Below, piece by piece: positions 9,898 to 19,023 of a DNA stretch of 64,000 nt. Position 1 is the first letter of the stretch. Each line of letters opens with the position of its first letter. The notes under the pieces are model-generated. The model saw nothing but the letters and a program-made list of their open reading frames with translations, did no database searches and was not told the origin of the DNA. Source of the DNA: Staphylococcus microti (GTDB taxonomy: Bacteria > Bacillota > Bacilli > Staphylococcales > Staphylococcaceae); NCBI RefSeq assembly GCF_000934465.1, contig NZ_JXWY01000039.1:1-64000 (forward strand), written 5' to 3'. The translations under genes were made by a program, and so were the position numbers.

Positions 9898-11562
9898 TTA
9901 TTTCTCTTTCTTTTTACCCGTTTCGCGATCAATACTCTTGTCGATATACGTGTATTTCAACGTCGTATCGCCACCAATATTATGATACTGCAAGTTTTTC
10001 ACTTGCGGATTCGTTAAATGCGCTTCCCCTTTTTGATAAATTGGCGCAATCGGTGCGTCATTTAATAAAAGTGTTTCCGCATCAATCAACGTTTGATTAC
10101 GTTCTTGTTCTTTTTGGAGTAACGGACCATTCGCGTCTTTCAACATTTGGTCAAACGCTTTATTGCCCCAACCTGTGTTGTTTGATGAATTCCCCGTCGT
10201 CATAATATTTAAAAACGTCAATGGGTCTGGATAGTCAGGTCCCCAACCAGAGAGTGAAATATCATAGTTTTCGCTTTGTTCACGTGCAATACGTTGTTTA
10301 AACGGTAACTGTTGAATTTTAATCGTTACACCCGGTAAATTTTCTTCAATTTGTGCTTTAATAAATTCAGCTGAAATTTTAGATGCTGGTGTATCTTCCG
10401 TGTTTAACTTAAACGTAAACGAATCTTCACCTAAAGCTTGTTTTGCTTTTTCATAATGTGCTTTCGCTTCTTCAGGATTGTACACGAGCGGTGAATCAAT
10501 TTGATCCGCAAAGTCTGAATCGTCTGGTGCTTTCGCTGTTCCTTTTGATGTAAAGCCATCACTTGGTGCCGAACCATTGTTCAATACAGAATCAACATAC
10601 GATTTCTTATTAACGGCTTTTGCCAAGGCTAAACGCATATCTTTATTTTTAAATGCAGGCACTGTGCCTTGGTTTAACTTCAAGTAAAAAGTCGACGCTA
10701 ATAAACGTTTCTTCAATGCCGGACTATCTTTATACTTTTCAACTTGCTCTGATGCAATTAATGTATCATCGACTGAATTCGTATCATACAAAGATGCACC
10801 TGCTTGTCCGTCTTTTAAGATTTTGTAATTAACCTTGTCTAACTTCACAACATCTTTATCCCAATATTTGTCATTTTTCTCTAATAGAATTTTGTCTTCT
10901 ACAGCCCATTCTTTCACTGTAAATGGCCCATTGTAAACAGCCTTGTCCGCTTTTGTACCATAACGCTCACCATGCTTTTTAACAACTTTTTCATTTTGAG
11001 GTAAAAACGTACCGAACGCTAACATTTCTTTATAATACGGAAGTGGCTTCGTTAATTCAAATTGTAATGTTTTATCGTCTAACGCTTTCACGCCGAGTGT
11101 TTCTGGTTTCTTCTCACCAGCATTAATTTCTTCGGCATTTTTCAAATCATACATAATGTACGCATATTCTGATGCGGTATCTGGATCGACAACACGTTGC
11201 CATGCGAAAACAAAGTCGTGTGCCGTTACTGGATCGCCGTTCGACCATTTCGCATTATCTCGCAATTGAACTGTCCACGTTTTGCCATCTTCAGATATTT
11301 TCGGTTCCCCTTTCGCAACGCCAGGTTGTGCTTTATCATTGCCATCCAACACGTACAAGCCTTCATACACTTGATTGAACTTATCAAAACTTACTGTGTC
11401 CGTGACTTTCGCCGTATCTAATGACGACATGTCTTGTGGAATTACTTTACGAAAGACTTGCCCTTTATCATCATAAACCCCTTCGCCACTGCCACATGCC
11501 GATAAGACGAGTGCAGCTGCCAAGATTGGCGTGAATAATTTCAATGTTCTCCTAGTCTTCAC
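9898..11562 (-). CDS. oppA: Oligopeptide ABC transporter substrate-binding lipoprotein
   Basis: Extracellular lipid-anchored receptor of an oligopeptide importer (SBP_bac_5 family). The lipobox LSAC places the lipidated Cys at residue 23. YNGPFTVKEW and SLSGWGPDYPDPLTFL are typical OppA blocks. The first ATG at 11592 overlaps the oppF stop codon and has no ribosome site. The GTG at 11562 follows AAAGGGGAA by six bases and opens a proper signal peptide, so it is preferred (554 aa). It is the last gene of oppBCDFA. The sequence AAAGGGGA at the start is an exact 8-nt complement of an RsaE loop; S. aureus RsaE is known to target opp mRNA. Confidence 0.93.
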   Translation of the reverse strand: MKTRRTLKLFTPILAAALVLSACGSGEGVYDDKGQVFRKVIPQDMSSLDTAKVTDTVSFDKFNQVYEGLYVLDGNDKAQPGVAKGEPKISEDGKTWTVQLRDNAKWSNGDPVTAHDFVFAWQRVVDPDTASEYAYIMYDLKNAEEINAGEKKPETLGVKALDDKTLQFELTKPLPYYKEMLAFGTFLPQNEKVVKKHGERYGTKADKAVYNGPFTVKEWAVEDKILLEKNDKYWDKDVVKLDKVNYKILKDGQAGASLYDTNSVDDTLIASEQVEKYKDSPALKKRLLASTFYLKLNQGTVPAFKNKDMRLALAKAVNKKSYVDSVLNNGSAPSDGFTSKGTAKAPDDSDFADQIDSPLVYNPEEAKAHYEKAKQALGEDSFTFKLNTEDTPASKISAEFIKAQIEENLPGVTIKIQQLPFKQRIAREQSENYDISLSGWGPDYPDPLTFLNIMTTGNSSNNTGWGNKAFDQMLKDANGPLLQKEQERNQTLIDAETLLLNDAPIAPIYQKGEAHLTNPQVKNLQYHNIGGDTTLKYTYIDKSIDRETGKKKEK

Positions 11563-11584
11563 TTGACATTCCCCTTTCACAAAT

Positions 11585-12526
11585 TTAAGCATGGTTCTTG
11601 TTGTATGCCGCTTGAAACTGTACTAACTCTTCATCTGTCGCAAACACATAATGATCTGGTGCCACTTCTTGTAATGAACGCGCATCGTTTTGACTCGCAT
11701 CATGTGTGTACGTAATCCTTTTACGTGTACGCTCTGAATCCGGATCCGGTTGCGGTACAGCTGATAATAATGATTGCGTATATGGATGCACAGGGTTGTT
11801 ATAAATGTGATCTGCTGTCCCAATCTCGACAATACGTCCTAAATGCATGACCGCAATACGATCTGATATGTACTTAACCATGGATAAATCATGTGCAATA
11901 AATAAAAATGTAATATTGCGTTCTCGCTTTAATTTTTGCATTAAATTCACGACTTGTGCTTGAATCGATACATCGAGTGCAGAAATCGGTTCATCCGCAA
12001 TAATAAATTCCGGTTCTACCGCTAAAGCACGCGCAATACCGATACGTTGACGTTGACCGCCTGAAAATTCATGTGGGTAACGGTTGGCATGACTTTTACG
12101 TAAGCCGACTGTTTCTAACAAGTCGTATACACGCTTTTTGCGATCACGACGATCTTTCGCAAGTCCATGAATGTCAATCCCTTCTGCGACAATGTCCATT
12201 ACTTTTAATCGTGGATTGAGTGACGCGTACGGATCTTGGAAAATCATTTGAATCTTTTTATTAAACTTCAATAATTCTTTACGGTTTTTAATTTCTTGTA
12301 TGTTAACCCCTTCGTATAGCACCTTGCCATCTGTCACATCATTTAATTTGATAATGGCTTTCCCCGTCGTCGATTTACCTGAACCTGATTCGCCAACGAG
12401 TCCGAATGTTTCCCCTTTATAAATGCTGAACGAAATATCATTAATCGCGCGTACTTCATTCGCTTTACCTGCATTAAAATATTGTTTTAAATTTTGTACT
12501 TCTACCAGTTTCTCCCTGTTTCCCAT
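11585..12526 (-). CDS. oppF: Oligopeptide ABC transporter ATP-binding protein OppF
   Basis: Cytosolic ATPase of the Opp importer. Walker A GESGSGKS lies at residues 45-52, the ABC signature FSGGQRQRIGIARAL in the middle, then Walker B FIIADEP with the following SALDVS. The C-terminal extension has NPVHPYTQSLLSAVPQPDP, the oligopeptide/dipeptide transporter C-terminal motif. The start codon directly abuts the oppD stop (TAA-ATG), indicating coupled translation. Length 313 aa is normal. Confidence 0.95.
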   Translation of the reverse strand: MGNREKLVEVQNLKQYFNAGKANEVRAINDISFSIYKGETFGLVGESGSGKSTTGKAIIKLNDVTDGKVLYEGVNIQEIKNRKELLKFNKKIQMIFQDPYASLNPRLKVMDIVAEGIDIHGLAKDRRDRKKRVYDLLETVGLRKSHANRYPHEFSGGQRQRIGIARALAVEPEFIIADEPISALDVSIQAQVVNLMQKLKRERNITFLFIAHDLSMVKYISDRIAVMHLGRIVEIGTADHIYNNPVHPYTQSLLSAVPQPDPDSERTRKRITYTHDASQNDARSLQEVAPDHYVFATDEELVQFQAAYNKNHA

Positions 12527-13600
12527 TTAAAACGACACCCTTTCTACACGTTCTGGTTTGTCGAAATTATGCGGCATATGACGCTGCTTACGCTTCACAA
12601 TTTCTGGTGGCTCAACATGCGGCGCACGCGCATCTAGTAACCAAGAACGCACATAATGTGTTGGTGACACACCAAACCATGGTGGTGCTTCTTTAAAGTC
12701 AATCGCCAACGCATAATTACTTCGTGGCGCAAAAGCGTCTCCTTTCGGCGGATGCACTAAGTCAGGTGGCGTCCCAGGAATGGCTAACAACTCTGTATCG
12801 CCTTCCGTTTCCAAGTCAGGCATAGAAGATAACAAGCCCCATGTATATGGATGACGTGGGTCATAGAAAATCTCATCGACATTACCCGTTTCAATCATCT
12901 GACCACCATACATCACTGCCACACGATCCGCTACATTCGCAACAACACCTAGGTCGTGTGTAATAAAAATAATCGCGGTATCAATTTTTTGTTGTAACTC
13001 TTTCATCAAATCTAAAATTTGCGCTTGCATCGTTATGTCTAGCGCTGTCGTCGGTTCATCCGCAATTAAAATCTTCGGCTCACATGCTAACGCTAAAGCG
13101 ATAACGATACGCTGACGTTGTCCACCTGAAAATTGGTGTGGATATGCATTGAAACGTTCTTCCACATTTTTTAACCCAACCAATTTCAACAACTCAATTG
13201 CACGCTTTTTCGCCTCTGCTTTACTCAACCCGATATGTTTAATAATTGGCTCCATCACTTGTTTACCAATCTTCATCGTTGGATTCAACGACGTCATCGG
13301 ATCTTGGAAAATCATCGAAATTTCTTTCCCACGCAACTTCATCAATTCTTTTTCAGGCTTTTGCGTCAAATCTTCGCCATCGAAAATAATTTGTCCTTTT
13401 TTAATTCGTCCAGTCGGTCCTTGGAAAAGCTTTGTGATTGCCTTCGTTGTGACAGACTTTCCCGAACCAGATTCTCCTACAATCGCCAGTGTTTCCCCTT
13501 TATTTAAATAAAAATCTACACCACGCACTGCTTGCACTTCCCCTGCCGTAATATCAAAGGAAACATGCAGGTCCTTCACTTCTAAAATATGTTCAGTCAT
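12527..13600 (-). CDS. oppD: Oligopeptide ABC transporter ATP-binding protein OppD
   Basis: Second Opp ATPase, partner of OppF. Walker A GESGSGKS is at residues 42-49, the signature FSGGQRQRIVIALAL and Walker B ILIADEPTTALDIT follow. The C-terminus holds DPRHPYTWGLLSSMPDLE and the PPDLVHPPKG segment. Total 357 aa. AGGAGGAAGG precedes the ATG. A 150-nt gap with a large hairpin separates it from oppC, while every other junction of the operon is tight. Confidence 0.95.
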   Translation of the reverse strand: MTEHILEVKDLHVSFDITAGEVQAVRGVDFYLNKGETLAIVGESGSGKSVTTKAITKLFQGPTGRIKKGQIIFDGEDLTQKPEKELMKLRGKEISMIFQDPMTSLNPTMKIGKQVMEPIIKHIGLSKAEAKKRAIELLKLVGLKNVEERFNAYPHQFSGGQRQRIVIALALACEPKILIADEPTTALDITMQAQILDLMKELQQKIDTAIIFITHDLGVVANVADRVAVMYGGQMIETGNVDEIFYDPRHPYTWGLLSSMPDLETEGDTELLAIPGTPPDLVHPPKGDAFAPRSNYALAIDFKEAPPWFGVSPTHYVRSWLLDARAPHVEPPEIVKRKQRHMPHNFDKPERVERVSF

Positions 13601-13628
13601 GGTACCTTCCTCCTTTTATCAGTGTTCG

Positions 13629-13723
13629 AGGAGCAGAATTTTCATTAGCACTTCGCAATTCAGCAAAATTTGAAAAACAATTTTGCGCACTGCTTGGTTT
13701 CTGCTTAAATTCTAAGTGCTCCT
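13629..13723. other. Large hairpin between oppC and oppD
   Basis: Nested inverted repeats are visible. An outer stem pairs AGGAGCA and GAATTT (13629-13641) with AAATTC and TGCTCCT (13707-13723). An inner stem pairs GCAAAATT (13663-13670) with AATTTTGC (13679-13686). No T run follows on the minus strand, so it is more likely an mRNA-processing or stability element than a terminator. Confidence 0.55.
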
Positions 13724-13750
13724 TTCACAACCTCGTTTATAAATGTTCCT

Positions 13751-14812
13751 TTATTTACGCATCTTAGGGTCAAATGCATCGCGCAGACCATCGCTAAATA
13801 GATAGAAGAATAAAATTAATAAACTTAGCACGACTGCTGGAATAAACAATTCATGTGGGTGGATAAGTAACATCGCTCGCCCTTCATTAACAAGTGAACC
13901 GAGTGATGTTTGCGGTGCTGGTACACCGATACCGATAAAGCTTAAAAATGCCTCGAAGAAAATCGCATTCGGTACAGTAAACATAGATGTTACGATAATC
14001 GCACCTAGTGTATTCGGTAAGATATGCTTAAATATTAACTTTAAATCTGATGTTCCAAGTGTACGTGAAGCAAGTACAAACTCTTGATTTTTCAATTTTA
14101 AAAATTCTCCACGTACGACACGACTCATGCCAATCCAGCCGGTAATAGTCATCGCCAAAATAATCGTCCAAATCGATGGTTCAAAAATTAAAACGAATAA
14201 GATAACCACAATTAAAGTTGGAATAGATGAAATAATTTCAATAATACGTTGCATAATATCATCAACACGCCCGCCGAAATAACCGGAAATTGCACCGTAA
14301 ATCACACCGATAAAAATATCCAACACGGCTGCAACGAAACCGATAAACAATGAGACTTGTGCCCCTTGCCATGTACGTGTCCATAAGTCACGTCCGAGTT
14401 GATCCGTTCCGAACCAGAAGTTTTCTTTCACATTTGCTTGTTCATAAGCATTGCCGTCGACACCTGAACCGTCAAACGGTAAAAATGGTATCTTATCAAG
14501 CACTGCCACTTTTGGTGGTAAGTTACGACGTTCCACATCTTGTTCTGCAAAACCGTGACTGTTTAACATCGGACCAATTAAAGCAAAAAGTAAAATAATA
14601 ATCAGTCCAATCATCCCTACAACAGCTAATTTATTATGTGTCAACTGCGTCCATGCGTCTTGCCAGAACGTGCGACCTTCACGTTGTAACGCTTGTTGAT
14701 TAAGATCCGGTTCACCTGTTCGTACAAAGTCTTCGTGCATGACACCCGTCGTTTGCGCCATTGTTGCGCTTGACGGATCGTCTTTTGGTAAATGATGTAA
14801 GTCTTTCGTCAT
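13751..14812 (-). CDS. oppC: Oligopeptide ABC transporter permease OppC
   Basis: Integral membrane subunit (BPD_transp_1 fold). A cytoplasmic N-terminal tail of about 65 residues precedes the first helix (LAVVGMIGLIIILLFALIG). Five further helices and the EAA-type loop ASRTLGTSDLKLIFKHILPN follow. At 353 aa its N-terminus is longer than in many OppC proteins but in the range for Opp3. The start overlaps the oppB stop by one base (TAATG type). Confidence 0.94.
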   Translation of the reverse strand: MTKDLHHLPKDDPSSATMAQTTGVMHEDFVRTGEPDLNQQALQREGRTFWQDAWTQLTHNKLAVVGMIGLIIILLFALIGPMLNSHGFAEQDVERRNLPPKVAVLDKIPFLPFDGSGVDGNAYEQANVKENFWFGTDQLGRDLWTRTWQGAQVSLFIGFVAAVLDIFIGVIYGAISGYFGGRVDDIMQRIIEIISSIPTLIVVILFVLIFEPSIWTIILAMTITGWIGMSRVVRGEFLKLKNQEFVLASRTLGTSDLKLIFKHILPNTLGAIIVTSMFTVPNAIFFEAFLSFIGIGVPAPQTSLGSLVNEGRAMLLIHPHELFIPAVVLSLLILFFYLFSDGLRDAFDPKMRK

Positions 14813-15738
14813 TATTTTTTACCCCCTTGTACACGAATACGTGGATCAATCAAGCCGTATAATACGTCCACTATAAAAATGGATACGATGAACAATGTAC
14901 TAAATAGCAACGTAATCGCCATAATCACAGAGAAATCATTCGTTGTAATCGAGCGTACGAATTGATCCCCAAGTCCTGGCACACCGAAAATATTTTCAAT
15001 CGTCAGTGTCCCTGTTAAAATACTCGCTAGCATTGGTACAAGAATTGTAACAACTGGAATCAATGCATTGCGTAGTGCGTGTTTGAATAACACCGCATAA
15101 GTTGAGTTCCCCTTTGCTCGCGCCAATAAAATATAATCTGAACTCAACACTTCGATCATTTCAGCTCGAATGTATCGTGCAACTGTTGCTAAAACGACGG
15201 CTGACAATGCCAACGATGGCAAGATTGCCGTTGAAATACCTTCCCAACCAGCAACTGGAAACCATTGCAACTTCACTGCGAAAACATATTGTAGTAAGAC
15301 TGCCAATACGAATGATGGCACTGAAATGGCAATAACCGATATAAGTGTCGCTAAATAGTCGACCCAGGTGTTTTGCCTTGTCGCTGCGGCAACACCTAAT
15401 ATCACACCGAGCACAACACCAATCGCCATCGCAAATAAGCCCATTTGAAATGATGGAACGAGTCGTGGTTGAATGAGTTCCCATACAGGTTGACCGTCAT
15501 ATTGGAACGAGTTCCCAAAGTCTCCCGATACGACGTTCTTCATGTAATTTGCATATTGCACAGGTAACGGATCATTCAAGCCGTATTTCTCATTCAACAT
15601 GATTTTTTGATCTTCACTCAATTTTTCATCGTTGAATGGTGATCCGGGCATTAACTTCATTAAGAAAAAGGTGATTGTAATAATAATGAATAGCGAAATC
15701 ACCATATACACCAACCGCTTAAGCGTATATTTAAGCAT
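14812..15738 (-). CDS. oppB: Oligopeptide ABC transporter permease OppB
   Basis: First gene of the opp operon, membrane subunit with six helices. It starts MLKYTLKRLVYMVISLFIII and contains the permease loop ARAKGNSTYAVLFKHALRN and the ending YGLIDPRIRVQGGKK. An upstream ATG (15768) lacks a ribosome site, whereas AGAGGGGGAG precedes the ATG at 15738, giving 308 aa. The promoter has a CodY-like box immediately downstream, consistent with the known CodY control of opp in S. aureus. Confidence 0.94.
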   Translation of the reverse strand: MLKYTLKRLVYMVISLFIIITITFFLMKLMPGSPFNDEKLSEDQKIMLNEKYGLNDPLPVQYANYMKNVVSGDFGNSFQYDGQPVWELIQPRLVPSFQMGLFAMAIGVVLGVILGVAAATRQNTWVDYLATLISVIAISVPSFVLAVLLQYVFAVKLQWFPVAGWEGISTAILPSLALSAVVLATVARYIRAEMIEVLSSDYILLARAKGNSTYAVLFKHALRNALIPVVTILVPMLASILTGTLTIENIFGVPGLGDQFVRSITTNDFSVIMAITLLFSTLFIVSIFIVDVLYGLIDPRIRVQGGKK

Positions 15739-15777
15739 ATGTATTCTCCCCCTCTGTTCAATTAACATTCCCTTCTA

Positions 15778-15828
15778 AATTTTCAGAAATATTAATGCCA
15801 TTATAGACTTTTGCATTTTTATAATCAA
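15778..15828 (-). promoter_or_regulatory. opp operon promoter with CodY-like box
   Basis: On the minus strand TTGATT (15823-15828), 17 nt and TATAAT (15800-15805) form a near-consensus promoter. The 15-mer AATTTTCAGAAATAT (plus strand, 15778-15792) differs from the CodY consensus AATTTTCWGAAAATT at two bases and sits at the start of the transcript, where a bound repressor would block it. Confidence 0.75.
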
Positions 15829-15978
15829 TATGTTTTTGAACTATAAATTTATTCAACTGTAAAAAATGCTATAATAATCATGTTCTAAGCTATTAAAGTT
15901 TTCTGATAAAAATTTCAAATTAATGATGATTACAAATAGTTAAACTACAAAATAATACATACGTACAAGGAGATAAAC

Positions 15979-16356
15979 ATGAAGTTTTTGAATTTTAATA
16001 CACTACTATACATTTTAATTACACCTGTTGCTACTTTAATATTGTGGCTCACTGGGGCACATACTTGGCATTATTTGATTAATACATTTTTTTCGTTATC
16101 ACTGATTATCAGCATCTTTCTGTTTACTTTGCTACTCATACAAGAAGGTATTTTTGACGTGACGAGTTACGGTTTTCGTAAATTCCGCTATCAACTGATG
16201 CGTAAAAAGAATCGCCAAATGTATGAAGAAGATGACTTTTACAATCCAAAATCACCGAAACGTGAACAATACGTTGTCCAACCGTGGATTAAGCCTGCAT
16301 TGCTTGTTAACACCGGCTATTTTGTCCTATCAATCATTCTCGCCTTTTTACTATAG
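15979..16356 (+). CDS. DUF3899 family membrane protein
   Basis: A 125-aa protein with two N-terminal transmembrane helices (about residues 9-27 and 32-54), a basic cytosolic segment FDVTSYGFRKFRYQLMRKKNR and a last helix at 107-125. This pattern and the FDVTSYGFR motif fit DUF3899, of unknown function. AAGGAG precedes the ATG. In staphylococci a homologue sits between fabF and oppB, as here. It is transcribed divergently from opp and convergently with fabF. Confidence 0.75.
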   Translation: MKFLNFNTLLYILITPVATLILWLTGAHTWHYLINTFFSLSLIISIFLFTLLLIQEGIFDVTSYGFRKFRYQLMRKKNRQMYEEDDFYNPKSPKREQYVVQPWIKPALLVNTGYFVLSIILAFLL

Positions 16357-16360
16357 GCAC

Positions 16361-16400
16361 AACAAAAGCCCGCACTTTTAACTGAGTACGGGCTTTTGTT
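16361..16400. terminator. Bidirectional terminator, DUF3899 gene/fabF
   Basis: AACAAAAGCCCG (16361-16372) pairs with CGGGCTTTTGTT (16389-16400). The stem flanks supply T's on both strands between convergent genes. Confidence 0.85.
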
Positions 16401-16407
16401 ATATCGT

Positions 16408-17649
16408 TTATTCATATTTTTTAAATACTAATACTGCGTTGTGACCACCAAAACCTAAACTATTACTCATCGCATAGGTAATGTCATGGTCAACCGCTTC
16501 ATTCGGTGTAATATCTAAATCAATCTCAGGGTCTGGTGTATGCGCATGAATCGTCGGCGCAATTTTACCATCACGAATAGATAATACAGAGAAAATGGCT
16601 TCAATCCCACCAGTCGCACCTAATAAGTGTCCTGTCATAGACTTTGTAGAGCTGATTTTCAATGATTTTGCAGCATCGCCAAACGTCTTTTTAATCGCTT
16701 GAATTTCAAATAAATCACCGACTGGCGTACTTGTACCGTGCGCATTCAAATATTGTACGTCTTCTGGCGAAATGTTCGCATCATCCAACGCTGCTTTCAT
16801 CGCACGTGCACCGCCTTCTCCTTCTGGTGCTGGTGCTGTAATATGATGTGCATCACCTGATGACGCATAGCCAACAACTTCAGCATAAATGTGTGCACCA
16901 CGTGCTTGTGCTGATTCTAAAGACTCAAGCACAATCACACCTGATCCTTCACCCATTACAAAGCCATCACGACCTTCTTGGAATGGACGACATGCCGTTT
17001 CAACATCGTTGTTCGTTGATAATGCACGACTTGCGCTGAAGCCTGCAATCGACATATGCGTAATAGGCGCTTCCGTCCCACCAGCAATCATAGCATCGGC
17101 ATCGCCACGCTCAATAAATTTGAACGCTTCACCGATAGAGTTCGTTGCCGTTGCACATGCAGTAACTGTTGAACCATTCGGCCCTTTTGCACCTAAATCA
17201 ATTGATACTTGTCCAGAAGCCATATCCGGAATAAGCATCGGTACGAAAAACGGACTAACACGTCTCGGACCACGTTTTTTCAATTGTTCAAACGCATCTT
17301 CAAATGTTTCCATACCACCGATACCTGAACCAATCCAAACACCGATACGATCCGCATTTGATTCGTTAATATCTAACTTCGCATCTGCCACTGCTTCACG
17401 TGCAGCAACAACCGCATATTGTGTAAAACGCGCCATTTTACGCGCTTCTTTTTTAGGAATATGTTCCTCTATATCAAAATCTTTTAATTCTCCAGCAATA
17501 TGTACCTGATATGGTTCTGTATCAATGCGTGTAATATCATTAATTCCATTGACACCGTTTAATGCGTTGCGCCACATTGTAGGAACGTCATTACCAATAG
17601 GTGATAATGCACCTAATCCCGTTACTACAACACGTTGTTTCTTTGTCAT
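16408..17649 (-). CDS. fabF: 3-oxoacyl-[ACP] synthase II (FabF)
   Basis: Condensing enzyme of type II fatty acid synthesis, elongating acyl-ACP with malonyl-ACP in the cytosol. The catalytic triad is visible: Cys165 (TVTACATA), His304 (NAHGTSTP) and His341 ([10 protein letters not shown]). The C-terminal [14 protein letters not shown] block is intact and the length, 413 aa, is standard. It lies 16 nt behind fabH and is co-transcribed from the FapR-controlled promoter. It is the known target enzyme of platensimycin-type inhibitors. Confidence 0.97.
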   Translation of the reverse strand: MTKKQRVVVTGLGALSPIGNDVPTMWRNALNGVNGINDITRIDTEPYQVHIAGELKDFDIEEHIPKKEARKMARFTQYAVVAAREAVADAKLDINESNADRIGVWIGSGIGGMETFEDAFEQLKKRGPRRVSPFFVPMLIPDMASGQVSIDLGAKGPNGSTVTACATATNSIGEAFKFIERGDADAMIAGGTEAPITHMSIAGFSASRALSTNNDVETACRPFQEGRDGFVMGEGSGVIVLESLESAQARGAHIYAEVVGYASSGDAHHITAPAPEGEGGARAMKAALDDANISPEDVQYLNAHGTSTPVGDLFEIQAIKKTFGDAAKSLKISSTKSMTGHLLGATGGIEAIFSVLSIRDGKIAPTIHAHTPDPEIDLDITPNEAVDHDITYAMSNSLGFGGHNAVLVFKKYE

Positions 17650-17665
17650 TGGATTTCCTCCTCTA

Positions 17666-18607
17666 TTATTTACCCCATCGAATCACGACTGAGCCCCAAG
17701 TGAGCCCACCGCCAAATCCTACGAGTACTAAAATATCGTCATCTTTTATACGACCATTTTCAAGTTCCTGTCCAATACTTAAAGGAATAGATGCCGCAGA
17801 TGTATTCCCGTATTTATCTACTGAGACACTCATTTTTTCTTTCGGCAAGCCGAGGCGTTGACGTGCTGACTCCATAATACGAATATTCGCTTGATGAGGA
17901 ATAAACATATCCACATCATCTGGCGTCAAACCAGCCTTTTCCACAACACGTGTCGATGAATCTCCCATCACACGTACCGCAAATTTAAATACTTCGCGTC
18001 CATTCATACGGATTAAGTCTGTTTCTTGTTCTTGGTATAAATATTTGCCACCAATACCATCCGAACCGACTTCATAACTTAGAATACCACGGTTGCCGGA
18101 CACTTCGCCAATAATAGCTGCGCCCGCACCATCACCGAATAAAATCGCTGTACCACGGTCGTTCAAATCCGTAATTTTTGAGAGTTTATCCGCACCGACG
18201 ACTAAAATATTTTTATAATCTCCTGATAGTATAAACGCTCTCGCAGTCACAATGCCATACATAAAGCCTGTACATGCTGCTAATTGGTCCATAGACGCAA
18301 CTTTCGTTAAGCCTAAACGCTCTTGTAACATATTCGCAACCGTTGGAAAACGATGATCCCCAGTTGAAGTCGCAACGATAACCATATCCACGTCTTCCGG
18401 TTTGATACCCGCATCTTCAATTGCTCTCACACTCGCTTCGTATGCAAGATGAGATGTATCTTGATTTTTATCCGCCCAGCGACGTTCTTTAATTCCCGTC
18501 ATTTGTGAAATCCATTCGTCTGACGTATCGAGATATGCTTCAAAATAGCTGTTATCTACAACACGTTCTGGGACATAAGCGCCAAATCCTTTAATTCCTA
18601 CATTCAT
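17666..18607 (-). CDS. fabH: 3-oxoacyl-[ACP] synthase III (FabH)
   Basis: Initiates fatty acid synthesis by condensing acetyl-CoA or branched acyl-CoA with malonyl-ACP. Triad Cys112 (AACTGF), His238 (IPHQANIRI) and Asn268 (YGNTSAAS); 313 aa as expected. First gene of fabH-fabF. AAGAAGGTG precedes the ATG. Its promoter carries a FapR operator, so expression should respond to malonyl-CoA. Confidence 0.97.
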   Translation of the reverse strand: MNVGIKGFGAYVPERVVDNSYFEAYLDTSDEWISQMTGIKERRWADKNQDTSHLAYEASVRAIEDAGIKPEDVDMVIVATSTGDHRFPTVANMLQERLGLTKVASMDQLAACTGFMYGIVTARAFILSGDYKNILVVGADKLSKITDLNDRGTAILFGDGAGAAIIGEVSGNRGILSYEVGSDGIGGKYLYQEQETDLIRMNGREVFKFAVRVMGDSSTRVVEKAGLTPDDVDMFIPHQANIRIMESARQRLGLPKEKMSVSVDKYGNTSAASIPLSIGQELENGRIKDDDILVLVGFGGGLTWGSVVIRWGK

Positions 18608-18630
18608 GGTGGAACACCTTCTTTAATTTT

Positions 18631-18675
18631 TTAATACCAGGTATTAATTTAACACAAGGTACTAAAAATTGACAA
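18631..18675 (-). promoter_or_regulatory. fabHF promoter with FapR operator
   Basis: On the minus strand TTGTCA (18670-18675), 17 nt and TTAAAT (18647-18652) form the promoter. It is followed at once by the near-perfect palindrome TTAATACCAGGTATTAA (18631-18647), which matches the FapR operator pattern. FapR represses lipid-synthesis genes until malonyl-CoA accumulates. Confidence 0.85.
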
Positions 18676-18755
18676 GTCATACACTTTGTTACACTATACA
18701 ATTGTATAAAAGCGTTTTATAATGAAACTATCAGCGAAATTGGAGGCGTAACAAC

Positions 18756-18950
18756 ATGAAGTATATTATTACGTTTGTCTGGGCTGTTTTATTATTTGAG
18801 ATGGTGAACTTCGTATTGAATAGTTTGCAAGGCGGTGGCCCACTTAACCTTGTGACACCTATCGCATTAGCTGCTATTCTTTTCGTCATTATCTTAATTT
18901 TAGATGCAGTCGGATCATCAACAACGCATCAATCAAGCGAATCACATTAA
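18756..18950 (+). CDS. Small membrane protein, DUF2929 (YjzD-like)
   Basis: A 64-aa protein with two hydrophobic segments (about 3-22 and 30-52) around a Gly-rich turn (LQGGGPLN) and a polar Ser/His tail. Size, topology and the position next to fabH match DUF2929 proteins of Bacillus and Staphylococcus; function unknown. TTGGAGG precedes the ATG. It is divergent from fabH, with TATAAT (18718-18723) upstream. Confidence 0.75.
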   Translation: MKYIITFVWAVLLFEMVNFVLNSLQGGGPLNLVTPIALAAILFVIILILDAVGSSTTHQSSESH

Positions 18951-18961
18951 CATGATTAAAT

Positions 18962-19000
18962 AAGCCATTGCGACGCTCAAAACGACGCAATGGCTTTATT
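18962..19000. terminator. Terminator of the DUF2929 gene
   Basis: AAGCCATTGCG (18962-18972) pairs with CGCAATGGCTT (18986-18996), followed by TTAT. It lies between convergent genes and may act on both strands. Confidence 0.8.
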
Positions 19001-19023
19001 TTATATGCACATACAAAATTTAT

